From NCBI GenBank assembly GCA_964410915.1, contig CAYPIU010000006.1, positions 26,418 to 90,417 of the forward strand: a DNA stretch of 64,000 nucleotides, given 5' to 3'. The position numbers were made by a program, and so were the translations under genes. The notes under the pieces were generated by a model. The model searched no databases. It was not told where the DNA came from and saw nothing but the letters and a program-made list of their open reading frames with translations. Position 1 is the first letter of the stretch, and each line of letters opens with the position of its first letter. The DNA comes from CAZFJG01 sp964410915. GTDB lineage: Bacteria; Synergistota; Synergistia; Synergistales; JAFGMB01. Below are positions 35,487-44,956 of the stretch, piece by piece.

Positions 35487-38059
35487 TTATCGATCACATC
35501 CCTGCTCTTTGCACGTAACCTGTATATTAATTCAAGGGCTTCCAAGGGTGTAATGGAATCCGGATCTATATTCGCTATTTCCTCTATTATTCCCTGCTTT
35601 GCATAAGAGAACATATTGAGCTGTCCTTCATTTGAGACATTCAAAGAATTATTGATCTTGCCCCAGGATGCATTTTCCGGATCTTCAAACTGTCTCAAAA
35701 GCTCCTCTGAACGTCTTACAACTATGGAAGGAATACCGGCGAGCTTTGCAACTTCAACTCCATATGACCTGTCAGAGGGTTTTTTTACGATCTGGTGTAA
35801 AAAACGTATACCTTTCCTGGATTCCTCTACATCCATGCTTAAATTAACTACAGAAGACAGATCCTCTGCAAGTTTCGTCAGTTCGTGATAATGAGTTGCA
35901 AAAAGAACTTTGGGCCTCGAGCCACAGTGTTCATGAAGATATTCAATTACAGACCAGGCTATGCTCATACCATCATATGTCGATGTACCCCTTCCGATCT
36001 CATCAAGGATAACAAGACTGCTACCTGTCACGTTATGGAGGATATTGGCAGTTTCAAGCATTTCAAGCATGAAGGTACTGTTACCGCGGGCAAGATCATC
36101 TCTGGCCCCTATTCTTGTAAAGATCCTGTCAACGGGTGACATTATACAGGATTCCGCAGGGACAAATGAACCGACCTGAGCCATAATAACTATAAGTGCC
36201 GCCATCCTGAGATAAGTTGATTTGCCTGCCATGTTCGGGCCCGTCAGAATAGCGATCCTTTCGCTTTCTTCAGAAAGTTCGACATCATTCGGAACAAAGG
36301 GTACATCGAATGTCATTCTTTCGATCACCGGGTGCCTTCCTCCGATTATATTTATCCTGTTTCCTTCACTGAATACCGGACGGCAGTAATTACCTGAAAG
36401 AGCGATTTTCCCGAAGGAAGATAAGATATCGATTTCAGCAAGGGCGCTTCCCGTTTTCTGAAGTATCTCAGAATATGCAAGGACTTCTCCAACAAGTTTT
36501 TCCCATAATGATCTTTCCAGTTTTTTGATCTCTTCTTCCGAACGGACTATCTTTTCCTCAAAATCTTTAAGTTCCGGCGTTATGAATCTTTCCGACCCGA
36601 CAAGTGTCTGTTTCCTTATATATTCTTCGGGAATGTTTGAAACATCTGCTCTTGTTACTTCAAGGTAGTATCCATATACCTTGTTGTATCCTGCTTTAAG
36701 CCGGTTCAGGCCAGTTCTTTCCTTTTCTCTCTGAAGATATTCCCTTAACCAGCTGTTTGCATCATCTGAGAGACTTCTCCAGTGATCAAGCTGTTCATCA
36801 AAACCCTTTCTTATCAAAGGGGACTGATGTAATACCCTGGGTACTTCATCTACCAGGGCCCCCTTGAGAAATTCGAGGAGATCCTCCATAGGTGATATTG
36901 ATGAGAACCAGGACTTCAGTGGGGCTTTATTAATAAAAGTTAAACATTGCGGGATCTCTGATAACGTATCCCTTATGGCAGAAAGATCACGGGGACTTCC
37001 GTTACCAAGAGATAATCTTGCAACAGTCCTTTCAAGATCCGAACATGCTGACAGACTCTTGCGAAGTCCCTCCAGGGTAGATATCTCATTGTAAAAGAAT
37101 TCAACTGCTTCCTGCCTCATTGCAAGTTCAGAGGTATCCAGCAAAGGATGTAATATCCACTGTTTAAGTTTTCGTTTACCCATGGAAGTGCGACACTGAT
37201 CCAGGATCGAATAAAGAGATGTAGATCCATTGATGAGCTCAAGATTGAACTGGGTTGTCCTGTCAAGAAAAAGCTCACCTTTTGAATGTAAGGGAATTAT
37301 ACCCCTGATATGATCTGCAGAAGTAAACTGGGTCTCTTCAACATAATTACAGAGCACAGAAGCACAACCGCATTCTTCTGTATTATCAGTTATACCAAAA
37401 CCCTCAAGACTTGACACTTTCAGTAGCTGTTTTAATCTGCGGGTAGCTGTCTTTCCTTCAAATTCATCAATTTCACGTTCAACGGATTCAATATCTGAAA
37501 GGTTGGTATCAATAAAATATGATGTATTCTTATCATCACGCGGATAGAGTATCTCTCCGGGAGAAAATGAGATCACGAGAGAAACTGCCATGTTCTCCGT
37601 TAATCTTCCTGCCTTGAGCTCCCCCGTTCCTACCGAAAGGAGTGCAAGAGCCACACAGTCAGGACCGATATATTTTATTCCTGCAAGTTTTGCATCCTCG
37701 TTATCGTCCTCGGAAAGATATGTACCCGGGGTTAATATCCTTGTAACTTTACGGTCAACTATGTTTTTACCATCCGGCTCACTGATCTGATCGCAAATAG
37801 CGAGATTATACCCAGATCTTACAAGTTTGGAAGTATAGTTGTTCAAAGCATGATGAGGGACTCCAGCCATGGGTATCTTCTTCTGGGGATCACGGCTTGT
37901 AACAACAATATCCAGGACTTTAGAGGCAGTTTTTGCATCATCAAAAAAGAGCTCATAAAAGTCTCCCATCCTGAAGAGAAGAAGACAGTCGGGATACTTC
38001 TCTTTCCAGTAAAAGTACTGTTCAAGCATGGGGGTTATTTTTATATCAGCTGGGATCAT
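35483..38059 (-). CDS. mutS: DNA mismatch repair protein MutS
   Basis: An 858-residue mismatch-recognition ATPase. The mismatch-wedging Phe-x-Glu is in RMGDFYELFF near residue 30, so this is MutS1 rather than MutS2. Lever and clamp domains follow, and the ABC-type ATPase near the C-terminus has Walker A GPNMAGKST and Walker B LVILDEIGRGTSTYDG. I start it at ATG 38059 (MIPADIKITPM), which is preceded by AGGA; the longer frame runs into ruvX. It overlaps ruvX by 14 bases. Confidence 0.96.
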   Translation of the reverse strand: MIPADIKITPMLEQYFYWKEKYPDCLLLFRMGDFYELFFDDAKTASKVLDIVVTSRDPQKKIPMAGVPHHALNNYTSKLVRSGYNLAICDQISEPDGKNIVDRKVTRILTPGTYLSEDDNEDAKLAGIKYIGPDCVALALLSVGTGELKAGRLTENMAVSLVISFSPGEILYPRDDKNTSYFIDTNLSDIESVEREIDEFEGKTATRRLKQLLKVSSLEGFGITDNTEECGCASVLCNYVEETQFTSADHIRGIIPLHSKGELFLDRTTQFNLELINGSTSLYSILDQCRTSMGKRKLKQWILHPLLDTSELAMRQEAVEFFYNEISTLEGLRKSLSACSDLERTVARLSLGNGSPRDLSAIRDTLSEIPQCLTFINKAPLKSWFSSISPMEDLLEFLKGALVDEVPRVLHQSPLIRKGFDEQLDHWRSLSDDANSWLREYLQREKERTGLNRLKAGYNKVYGYYLEVTRADVSNIPEEYIRKQTLVGSERFITPELKDFEEKIVRSEEEIKKLERSLWEKLVGEVLAYSEILQKTGSALAEIDILSSFGKIALSGNYCRPVFSEGNRINIIGGRHPVIERMTFDVPFVPNDVELSEESERIAILTGPNMAGKSTYLRMAALIVIMAQVGSFVPAESCIMSPVDRIFTRIGARDDLARGNSTFMLEMLETANILHNVTGSSLVILDEIGRGTSTYDGMSIAWSVIEYLHEHCGSRPKVLFATHYHELTKLAEDLSSVVNLSMDVEESRKGIRFLHQIVKKPSDRSYGVEVAKLAGIPSIVVRRSEELLRQFEDPENASWGKINNSLNVSNEGQLNMFSYAKQGIIEEIANIDPDSITPLEALELIYRLRAKSRDVIDN

Positions 38060-38477
38060 TGTTTCCTGTCCTCCTGATACTATCAAGGAAGCCCTGGAGA
38101 AATACTGCTGCTGCAATACTATCTACATTTCCGCGCCTGTTCTTTGCAGAAACATTGGATTCATCCAGAACCTGGTGTGCTATTTTTGATGAGTATCGTT
38201 CATCATAAAAATAGATATCAATATCCGGATATACCGATCTGACCTCATGGCTGAAAAGTTTGACCCTCTCCACTTCAGGTCCCATTTCACCAGAGGTTCT
38301 GATCGGAAGTCCAATAACGAAATAATCCGGAGAATATTTATTCACCAGGACCTGGAGTTTTTCCCGCCATTTTGTCATGGGAATAACAGCGATCCCCTGG
38401 GCAGTAATTGCCAGGGGATCGCTTACTGCAACTCCGATTCTAACACTGCCCACATCAAGAGCCATATATCTTTTCAT
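38046..38477 (-). CDS. ruvX: Putative pre-16S rRNA nuclease / Holliday junction resolvase-like RuvX
   Basis: A 143-residue RNase H-fold nuclease of the YqgF/RuvX family, implicated in 16S rRNA 5'-end maturation and transcription-coupled events. The first catalytic Asp is in MALDVGSVRIGVAVSD. The GLPI segment, FYDERYSSKIA (second acidic site) and NRRGNVDSIAAAVFLQ (last Asp) are all present. It follows alaS by four bases, the frequent alaS-ruvX pairing. An unusually strong hairpin is encoded in its early codons. Confidence 0.92.
   Translation of the reverse strand: MKRYMALDVGSVRIGVAVSDPLAITAQGIAVIPMTKWREKLQVLVNKYSPDYFVIGLPIRTSGEMGPEVERVKLFSHEVRSVYPDIDIYFYDERYSSKIAHQVLDESNVSAKNRRGNVDSIAAAVFLQGFLDSIRRTGNNDPS
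38388..38423. repeat. 13-bp perfect inverted repeat inside ruvX
   Basis: AGCGATCCCCTGG (38388-38400) is the exact reverse complement of CCAGGGGATCGCT (38411-38423), with a 10-base loop. It lies in codons roughly 18-30 of ruvX. No T run follows on either strand, so it is not an ordinary terminator. Confidence 0.7.
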
Positions 38478-38481
38478 ACGT

Positions 38482-41121
38482 TTAATTCAACTGCTCCTTC
38501 ACAATGTCAGCAACTTGCTGGAGAGCTTTCTCAAGATTCGCAGCATCCTTTCCTCCAGCCTGTGCCATTGCCGGTCTTCCGCCACCGCCGCCGCCTATGG
38601 AAGAAGCTACCTGTTTAATTAATCGACCACAGTGAACTCCATTCTCAAGAGCTTTGTCATCTGCCATTGCTATGAGCTGAACTGAGTCAGGTCCCTGAAC
38701 AGTTGAAAGGACAAGTACACTGCCAGAATTCTTATTCTTTACTTTATCACCGAGCTCCCTCAATAGATCCGGAGAGACCTTATCATAGGATGCCGTCAGA
38801 ACTGAAATTCCTTTAGGGATCTCGACTTTGTTCAGTTTCTCCTCGAAAGTCGTAGAAATAAGCTTGAGTTTGAGATCTTCGATCTCCTTCTGTGATGACT
38901 TAAGTTCATTTATGATCTCCTTTACCTTGCCGGGTATTTCTCCGGATTCGACAGAAAGTTCCCGGGAAAGTCCTGATGTAACATCGTATAGAGAATGTAA
39001 AAGAGACAGTGACTTGTGTCCAGTCACAGCTGTGATCCTGCGAACTCCTGAACCCACGCTTTCCTCCCTCAGGATCTTGAATGGCCCTATCTGGCCGGTT
39101 GATCCTATGTGAGTTCCGCCGCAGAGTTCCACTGAATAACCGGAGATATTGACAACACGTACCTTTTCCCCATATTTTTCTTCAAATAATGCCTTTGCGC
39201 CGGCTTTTCTGGCTTCAGACATTGTTGTTTCAGTAGTATCAACGGGAATATCGTCAAGGATCTTTTCGTTGACAATATTCTCAATTTCATTGATCTGTGA
39301 TCGAGATAGACTTTCAAAATGCGTAAAATCAAATCTAAGGAATTCCGGAGATACCATAGACCCAGATTGCCTGGCATGCATTCCCAGAACACTCTGCAGC
39401 GCTTCATGAAGAAGGTGTGTAGCTGTATGATTACGCTTAATATCAAGTCTTCGTCCTTCATCAACTTTTGCGAATATTCGTTTACCAACTTCCAGTTTTC
39501 CGGATATCACTCTTACTTTATGCACAATAAGGTCTTCGAAAGCATAGAAAGTATCATCTACAGCTGCTTCAACATCATCCCCCGTTAGAGTTCCGGTATC
39601 CCCTACCTGTCCACCTCGCTCAGCATAAAATGGTGAAGAGTCCAGAACAACATCGCCTTCCTGTCCTGCTTTGAGGATATCCACCTCTTCCCCATCACGT
39701 ATTACCGCTTTTACGACGGTATCAGAAGTAACCTTGTCATAGCCGAGAAAATCAATGTCCCCGATCTTGTCCTGAAGTCTTGAGAAAACATCAGCTTTAA
39801 CCTCTGAGTGAACATGTTTACTCGAGGCTCTTGCGCGTTCTTTCTGTTTCGTCATCTCGCTGTCGAATTCATCACTGTCTACTTCGATGGACTGCTCATT
39901 ACAGATCTCTTCGGTAAGTTCAAAAGGAAATCCATAAGTATCATACAACTCAAAAGCTATCTTTCCAGACAGGATCCTCTCTTCTTTTCCCATGAGCTTC
40001 TGGATCTCCCGATCAAGAAGATTGGTCCCCTGTTCAAGTGTACGATCAAACTTTTCTTCCTCGAGGCTTATGACATGCTCTATTGTGGGCCTCTGATCAA
40101 TGATCTCGGAATATGGATCACCCATTAGCTCTATGACCACAGGTAATATGTCACATAAAAATGGTTTATCGAGACCGATAAGTCTTCCATATCTCACCGC
40201 TCTTCTTAGAAGACGCCTCAATACATAACCCTGCCCCTCATTCGACGGAAGGATGCCGTCAGCTATCATAAAGGCAAGGGCTCTTGAATGGTCGGCTATG
40301 ACCTTTACGGCCATATCCTGTTTTGGTTTTTCTCCATATTTAATTCCTGCCATGGAACACGTGTGCTCTATAAGCGGACTGAAAAGATCAGTCTCAAAGT
40401 CGGTCTTTACACCCTGAACAAGAGCAGTAAGTCTTTCCAGGCCCATTCCTGTATCTATATTCTTTTTAGGAAGGGAGATCAATGATCCATCTTCCTGCCT
40501 GTCGAACTGAGTAAAGACCAGATTCCATACTTCAAGATAACGGTCACAGTCACATCCGACATCACAGGTCGGTTTCCCGCACGAAAATGAAGGACCCTGG
40601 TCGTACATTATCTCTGAACATGGCCCGCATGGACCCGTATTGCCCATGAACCAGTAGTTCTCATCTTCGCCGAATCTGTAGATCCTGTCCTTTGAAAGAC
40701 CCACCTCTTTATGCCATATGTCAAAAGCTTCCTCGTCGTCAAGATAGATGGTGGCATAAAGCCTGTCTCTATCAAGACCTGCATATTCAGTCAGGAATTC
40801 CCAGGACCAGGTTATTGCCTCCCTTTTGAAATAATTCCCCCATGCAAAATTGCCAAGCATTTCAAAAAAGGTATGATGTCTCGCCGTACGTCCAACATTA
40901 TCTATATCATTAGTCCTTATGCATTTCTGTGAAGTAACAGCCCTTGGATATTCAGGTTTCATCCCCAGGTAGTATTTTTTGAAGGGGACCATACCTGCAA
41001 TAGTAAATAAAAGAGTAGGATCTTCAGGTACAAGCGAGAAACTCGGGTAATGCCTGCTTCCCTTGGAGACCCAGAAATCTATGAACATTTTCCTTAATTC
41101 CTGACCAGTTTTATGTACCAT
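38482..41121 (-). CDS. alaS: Alanine-tRNA ligase
   Basis: An 879-residue class II synthetase. The catalytic core (1-~430) starts with the usual FIDFWVSKGSRHYPS and has motif 2 around RTARHHTFFEMLGNFAWGNYF. The editing domain carries the zinc ligands HTATHLLHEAL and CGGTHIGSTG. The C-terminal Ala domain ends in SIGGGGGGRPAMAQAGGKD. All key parts are present and the length is normal. GAGAGGAG precedes the ATG. Confidence 0.97.
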   Translation of the reverse strand: MVHKTGQELRKMFIDFWVSKGSRHYPSFSLVPEDPTLLFTIAGMVPFKKYYLGMKPEYPRAVTSQKCIRTNDIDNVGRTARHHTFFEMLGNFAWGNYFKREAITWSWEFLTEYAGLDRDRLYATIYLDDEEAFDIWHKEVGLSKDRIYRFGEDENYWFMGNTGPCGPCSEIMYDQGPSFSCGKPTCDVGCDCDRYLEVWNLVFTQFDRQEDGSLISLPKKNIDTGMGLERLTALVQGVKTDFETDLFSPLIEHTCSMAGIKYGEKPKQDMAVKVIADHSRALAFMIADGILPSNEGQGYVLRRLLRRAVRYGRLIGLDKPFLCDILPVVIELMGDPYSEIIDQRPTIEHVISLEEEKFDRTLEQGTNLLDREIQKLMGKEERILSGKIAFELYDTYGFPFELTEEICNEQSIEVDSDEFDSEMTKQKERARASSKHVHSEVKADVFSRLQDKIGDIDFLGYDKVTSDTVVKAVIRDGEEVDILKAGQEGDVVLDSSPFYAERGGQVGDTGTLTGDDVEAAVDDTFYAFEDLIVHKVRVISGKLEVGKRIFAKVDEGRRLDIKRNHTATHLLHEALQSVLGMHARQSGSMVSPEFLRFDFTHFESLSRSQINEIENIVNEKILDDIPVDTTETTMSEARKAGAKALFEEKYGEKVRVVNISGYSVELCGGTHIGSTGQIGPFKILREESVGSGVRRITAVTGHKSLSLLHSLYDVTSGLSRELSVESGEIPGKVKEIINELKSSQKEIEDLKLKLISTTFEEKLNKVEIPKGISVLTASYDKVSPDLLRELGDKVKNKNSGSVLVLSTVQGPDSVQLIAMADDKALENGVHCGRLIKQVASSIGGGGGGRPAMAQAGGKDAANLEKALQQVADIVKEQLN

Positions 41122-41154
41122 TTTGCTGAACTCCTCTCAAGGATGTTAAAGATA

Positions 41155-42590
41155 TTATTTAAGCAGATCATTTCTTGCAGATCTGGCAGCATTCATAACT
41201 TCTTCCCTGTCTGCGGTAACATATGCCTTATCCCTATATACGAACTTGCCGTTAATAATTGTTGATTTTACATCAGCTCTTGATCCTGCGTAAACAAGGA
41301 AACATGCAAGATTATCAGCATCCGCTCCAACATAGTGCGGTTTATCAAGATCTATGATCGCAAGATCAGCTATGTACCCGGGGGAGACCTTTCCGCAGCA
41401 GTCAAAACCAAGGCTCCTTGAACCTTCCCAGGTTGCCATTCGAAGAACATCCAGGGCCTTACCTACAGTGGCATCCATTTGTTTGCCCTTGTGAAGAAGT
41501 GCCGCTGTCTTCATTTCATCCCATACATCAAGCTGGTTGTTACTTGAGGCACCATCCGTTCCGAGAGATACATGTATACCTGTCTTGAGCATGGCCGGCA
41601 GATCCTGGATCCCGCTTCCAAGCTTGAGATTACTCTTTGGATTATGCACGATAGTAATATTATCCTTTGCCAGACCTTCCATTATTTCAGGTCGTACCCA
41701 GACTCCATGGGCAAGTATGAGACCAGCATTACCTGAAAGACCTGTTTCATTAAGATACTGAAGTGGATCCATATTATATTCAGATCTTATATATTCAAGC
41801 TCCCACTCAGCCTCCAGAAAATGAAAATGTATACCTGCACCCTTATCACTGGCCAGATCGGCAATATTTCTGAGTGTTTCAAGAGGAACTGTATATGGCG
41901 CGTGGGGACCAAACTGCACTGTCACAAGACCATTCCTGCCATTCCATTCATCAAAAAGACGCGCATTATCATCAATACGGTAATTATCATCACCGATTAT
42001 ACCTCTGGATATACCGCAGCGGACACCCATTTCAAGAGANNNNNNNNNNNNNNNNNNNNNNNNNNNNNNNNNNNNNNNNNNNNNNNNNNNNNNNNNNNNN
42101 NNNNNNNNNNNNNNNNNNNNNNNNNNNNNNNNNNNNNNNTATCATCACCGATTATACCTCTGGATATACCGCAGCGGACACCCATTTCAAGAGACGCCTT
42201 CACTACCTGGTCCATCTCGAAATACATATCGCCAAAACAGGTTATACCCCCGGAAACCATCTCGAGAAGTGCAAGCTTTGTACCCCAGTAGATATGAGAA
42301 GCGGTGAGCCTGGCTTCCACAGGCCAGATACTTTTTTTCAGCCAGTCCATCAGAGGTTTTTCTTCACCAAGCCCTCTTAAAAGACTCATGGCTGCATGTG
42401 TATGTCCATTCACCAGGCCCGGTATTACTGCAGTGTGTCCTTTACCGTCTATCAACTCATGTTCATTCGGATCCACAGAACATGCATTTTCAATAGAAAG
42501 GATCTTTTCCCCTTCTATAACTACATCACTGGCAGAGGCCTTATCCCGAAATCCATCCTGCACAAGTACATTTCTAAGTAGAATACTCAA
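41155..42590 (-). CDS. mtaD: S-adenosylhomocysteine / 5'-methylthioadenosine deaminase-type amidohydrolase (interrupted by a scaffold gap)
   Basis: A metal-dependent amidohydrolase predicted to deaminate MTA and/or SAH to the inosine forms. The metal-site elements are VNGHTHAAMSLLRG, HFHFLEAEWE, AHGVW and GTDGASSNNQLDVWDEM. The listed span contains 100 N and a 55-base sequence present on both sides of them. Collapsing the duplicate gives 1281 bases in one frame and a normal 426-residue protein, so the gene is very probably intact. The start is TTG at 42590, ten bases after GGAGGGG. It lies in an operon with mtnA and ahcY, which supports the SAH/MTA role over a guanine or chlorohydrolase activity. 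Confidence 0.88.
41985..42194. other. Artificial scaffold gap with duplicated 55-bp flanks
   Basis: Bases 41985-42039 and 42140-42194 are identical over 55 positions and face each other across exactly 100 N (42040-42139). The N run is a placeholder, and the two contigs overlap rather than being separated. Removing 155 bases restores the reading frame of the amidohydrolase. Confidence 0.95.
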
Positions 42591-42630
42591 AACAGTTTAC
42601 CCCTCCCCTGAAAAGTATTTGCTAACAGAT

Positions 42631-43875
42631 CTATTCAGTCCAGCTCTTGAGATATAATTCCTGGGCTGGTGTGAGTTTTTCAAGTTTTATGTTCATTGAT
42701 CCAAGTTTCACTTCCATGATCTTTCTGTCGATATCAGAAGGAACATTGTAAACTCCGGGACTGAGGGACTCCCGGGTCAGACGGATCGCCGATTCAAGCT
42801 GCAGGGCAAAGCTCAGATCCATGATCTCAACAGGGTGACCATCTCCCGCCGCAAGATTCACCAGTCTACCCTCCGCGAGGAGATGAAGATTCCGTCCATT
42901 TTCGAGTTTGTACGTTTCAATATTTGGTTTAAGTGACCGTTTACTGACAGCGATATCTTCAAGGTCCTGTTTGTTTATCTCCACATCGAAATGACCGGCA
43001 TTCCCCAGGAGAGCGCCATCTTTCATGACTTTGAAATGTTCTTTCCTTAGCACATCAGTATTGCCTGTGAGGGTGAGAAAGATATCCCCCCTGCTGGCTG
43101 CCATGTCCATGGACATGACCTCATAACCATCCATAACAGCCTCGAAAGCCCTGTGAGGATCAACTTCTACAACGATCACCCTTGCTCCGAAAGCAGACGC
43201 TCTGAGGGCCACTCCTCTTCCGCACCAGCCATAGCCGGCTACTACTACACTTTTCCCTGCGATCAAGTGGTTGGTCGTTCTCATTACTCCATCAAGTACT
43301 GACTGGCCAGTTCCATAACGATTATCAAAAAGATATTTGCTCTTTGCGTCATTTACCGCTATAACAGGGATCTTCAGTGCATCATCTGCTTCCATGGCTT
43401 TGAGTCTGTTCACCCCTGTCGTGGTTTCCTCAGACCCCCCAAGAACAGAACGTATAAGATGTGGCATTTCTTTATGCAGAAGAGCTATCATATCGGCTCC
43501 ATCATCTATTACGATATCCGGATGGAAGTCAAGAGCCGTTCTCAGATTGGCAAAATACTCTGAAGTAGACATTCCCCTGTGGCTGAAAACATTAACCCCT
43601 GAGCTTACAAGTCCCGCACAAACATCATCCTGGGTTGACAGTGGATTGGAACCTGTTGCCACTACAGTTGCACCCAGTTGAGCAAGTACCTCGAGCAGGC
43701 AGGCCGTTTTTGCCTCAAGATGAAGACACGCGGCTATAGTAAGGTCTTTAAAGGGCTGCAGAGATATCTGCGAATCTCTGATAGACTTCAGGACAGGCAT
43801 AGATTCCCATGCCCATTCGATCTTGTTGTTTCCACTTTCAGAAAGTTCTATATCAGCTATGCGGTAATTTCCCAT
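42631..43875 (-). CDS. ahcY: Adenosylhomocysteinase
   Basis: A 414-residue NAD-dependent hydrolase splitting SAH to adenosine and homocysteine. Substrate-side motifs are HLEAKTACLLEVL, GSNPLSTQDDV, DDGADM, and AVNDAKSKYLFDNRYGTGQS with the catalytic Asp-Lys. The Rossmann domain contains VVAGYGWCGRGVA. The C-terminus stops at LTPAQELYLKSWTE and lacks the Lys/Tyr-bearing extension that reaches NAD of the neighbouring subunit in mammalian-type enzymes, resembling the shorter thermophile/archaeal type. Together with the adjacent deaminase it could instead act on S-inosylhomocysteine. Confidence 0.94.
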   Translation of the reverse strand: MGNYRIADIELSESGNNKIEWAWESMPVLKSIRDSQISLQPFKDLTIAACLHLEAKTACLLEVLAQLGATVVATGSNPLSTQDDVCAGLVSSGVNVFSHRGMSTSEYFANLRTALDFHPDIVIDDGADMIALLHKEMPHLIRSVLGGSEETTTGVNRLKAMEADDALKIPVIAVNDAKSKYLFDNRYGTGQSVLDGVMRTTNHLIAGKSVVVAGYGWCGRGVALRASAFGARVIVVEVDPHRAFEAVMDGYEVMSMDMAASRGDIFLTLTGNTDVLRKEHFKVMKDGALLGNAGHFDVEINKQDLEDIAVSKRSLKPNIETYKLENGRNLHLLAEGRLVNLAAGDGHPVEIMDLSFALQLESAIRLTRESLSPGVYNVPSDIDRKIMEVKLGSMNIKLEKLTPAQELYLKSWTE

Positions 43876-43895
43876 TTTTTTTACACTCCCAACAT

Positions 43896-44956
43896 CTATC
43901 TGAAAAGCTTTGCAATATTTTCCGGATATTCAGGGAAAACAAGTCCACGCTCAGTTATTATACAGTTTATCAGTTCAGCCTCAGTTACATCAAAGGCAGG
44001 GTTCCAGGTCGGTATACCCTCAGCTACAACCCGTTCCGATCTGAAACAGCGGACCTCCTCGGGATCCCTTTGCTCGATCTCAATTTCAGAGCCTGTTCCA
44101 ATGTTCCTGTCGATAGTACTTACGGGTGCGGCAATATAGAAAGGAATATTATGATGTCTTGCAAGGACCGCAAGGGAATAAGTACNNNNNNNNNNNNNNN
44201 NNNNNNNNNNNNNNNNNNNNNNNNNNNNNNNNNNNNNNNNNNNNNNNNNNNNNNNNNNNNNNNNNNNNNNNNNNNNNNNNNNNNNCCTACGATCACGGCA
44301 TCTATATGTTCTTCAACCATTAGTGAACCCGCCATATTATCGGTAATTACAGTAACATCAATGTTATCCATAAATAACTCCCAGGCAGTAAGTCTTGCTC
44401 CCTGCAGGACCGGACGTGTCTCACATGCATACACAACTGGACATTTTCCTTTCTCCGCCGCAGCCCTGATAACACCAAGAGCAGTTCCATAACCACCAGT
44501 CGCAAGAGCACCAGCATTACAGTGTGTTATAACCAAAGGATTTTCAGGAAGAAGTGTCTGACCATATCCCCCAAGCTTTCGATTGACTTCTATATCTTCC
44601 TCAAGCATTTTTTCAGCTTCAAGAACCAGGCATGGGAAAAGGGATCTATCTTCAGTTCTGTCAATAAGGTTTTTCATTCTCTGTAGGGCCCAGAAAAGGT
44701 TGACAGCAGTAGGCCGAGTACAGGAGAGCCTTGAAAGTGAAGCTTCTGCAGCCTGGTGTCCATCTCTGGAAGCGAGAGCCACACCAAAAGCAGCTGCTAT
44801 ACCAATTGCAGGTGCTCCTCTTACCACGAGCTGTTCTATTGCAAGAGCAACTTCTTCACAGCTCCTGCATTCCATATATTGAGTTTCAAGGGGCAGTTTT
44901 CTCTGATCAAGTATCCAGACTGCACCGTTCTTCCAGAATAATGTCTCTGTTTTCAT
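43896..44956 (-). CDS. mtnA: Methylthioribose-1-phosphate isomerase (interrupted by a scaffold gap)
   Basis: This enzyme isomerises 5-methylthioribose 1-phosphate to the ribulose form in methionine salvage. The N-terminal part has RGAPAIGIAAAFGVALAS and THCNAGALATGGYGTALG, which includes the catalytic Cys. After the 100 N the true reading continues as TYSLAVLARHHNIPFYIAAP and VSTID, then ends at the TAG at 43898-43896. The two parts are in different frames across the 100 N because the gap length is arbitrary. The family sequence predicts about 44 missing bases, including the catalytic Asp of GADRI. The start overlaps the xseA stop by four bases. Confidence 0.9.
44186..44285. other. Scaffold gap inside mtnA
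   Basis: Exactly 100 N. Left and right flanks do not overlap. Conserved MtnA sequence between DAVIVG and TYSLA implies a real gap of about 44 bases. Confidence 0.9.

Noticed and set aside
42040..42139. Two separate amidohydrolase pseudogene fragments
   Set aside because: The 55-bp duplicated flanks show this is a scaffold artefact in one intact gene.
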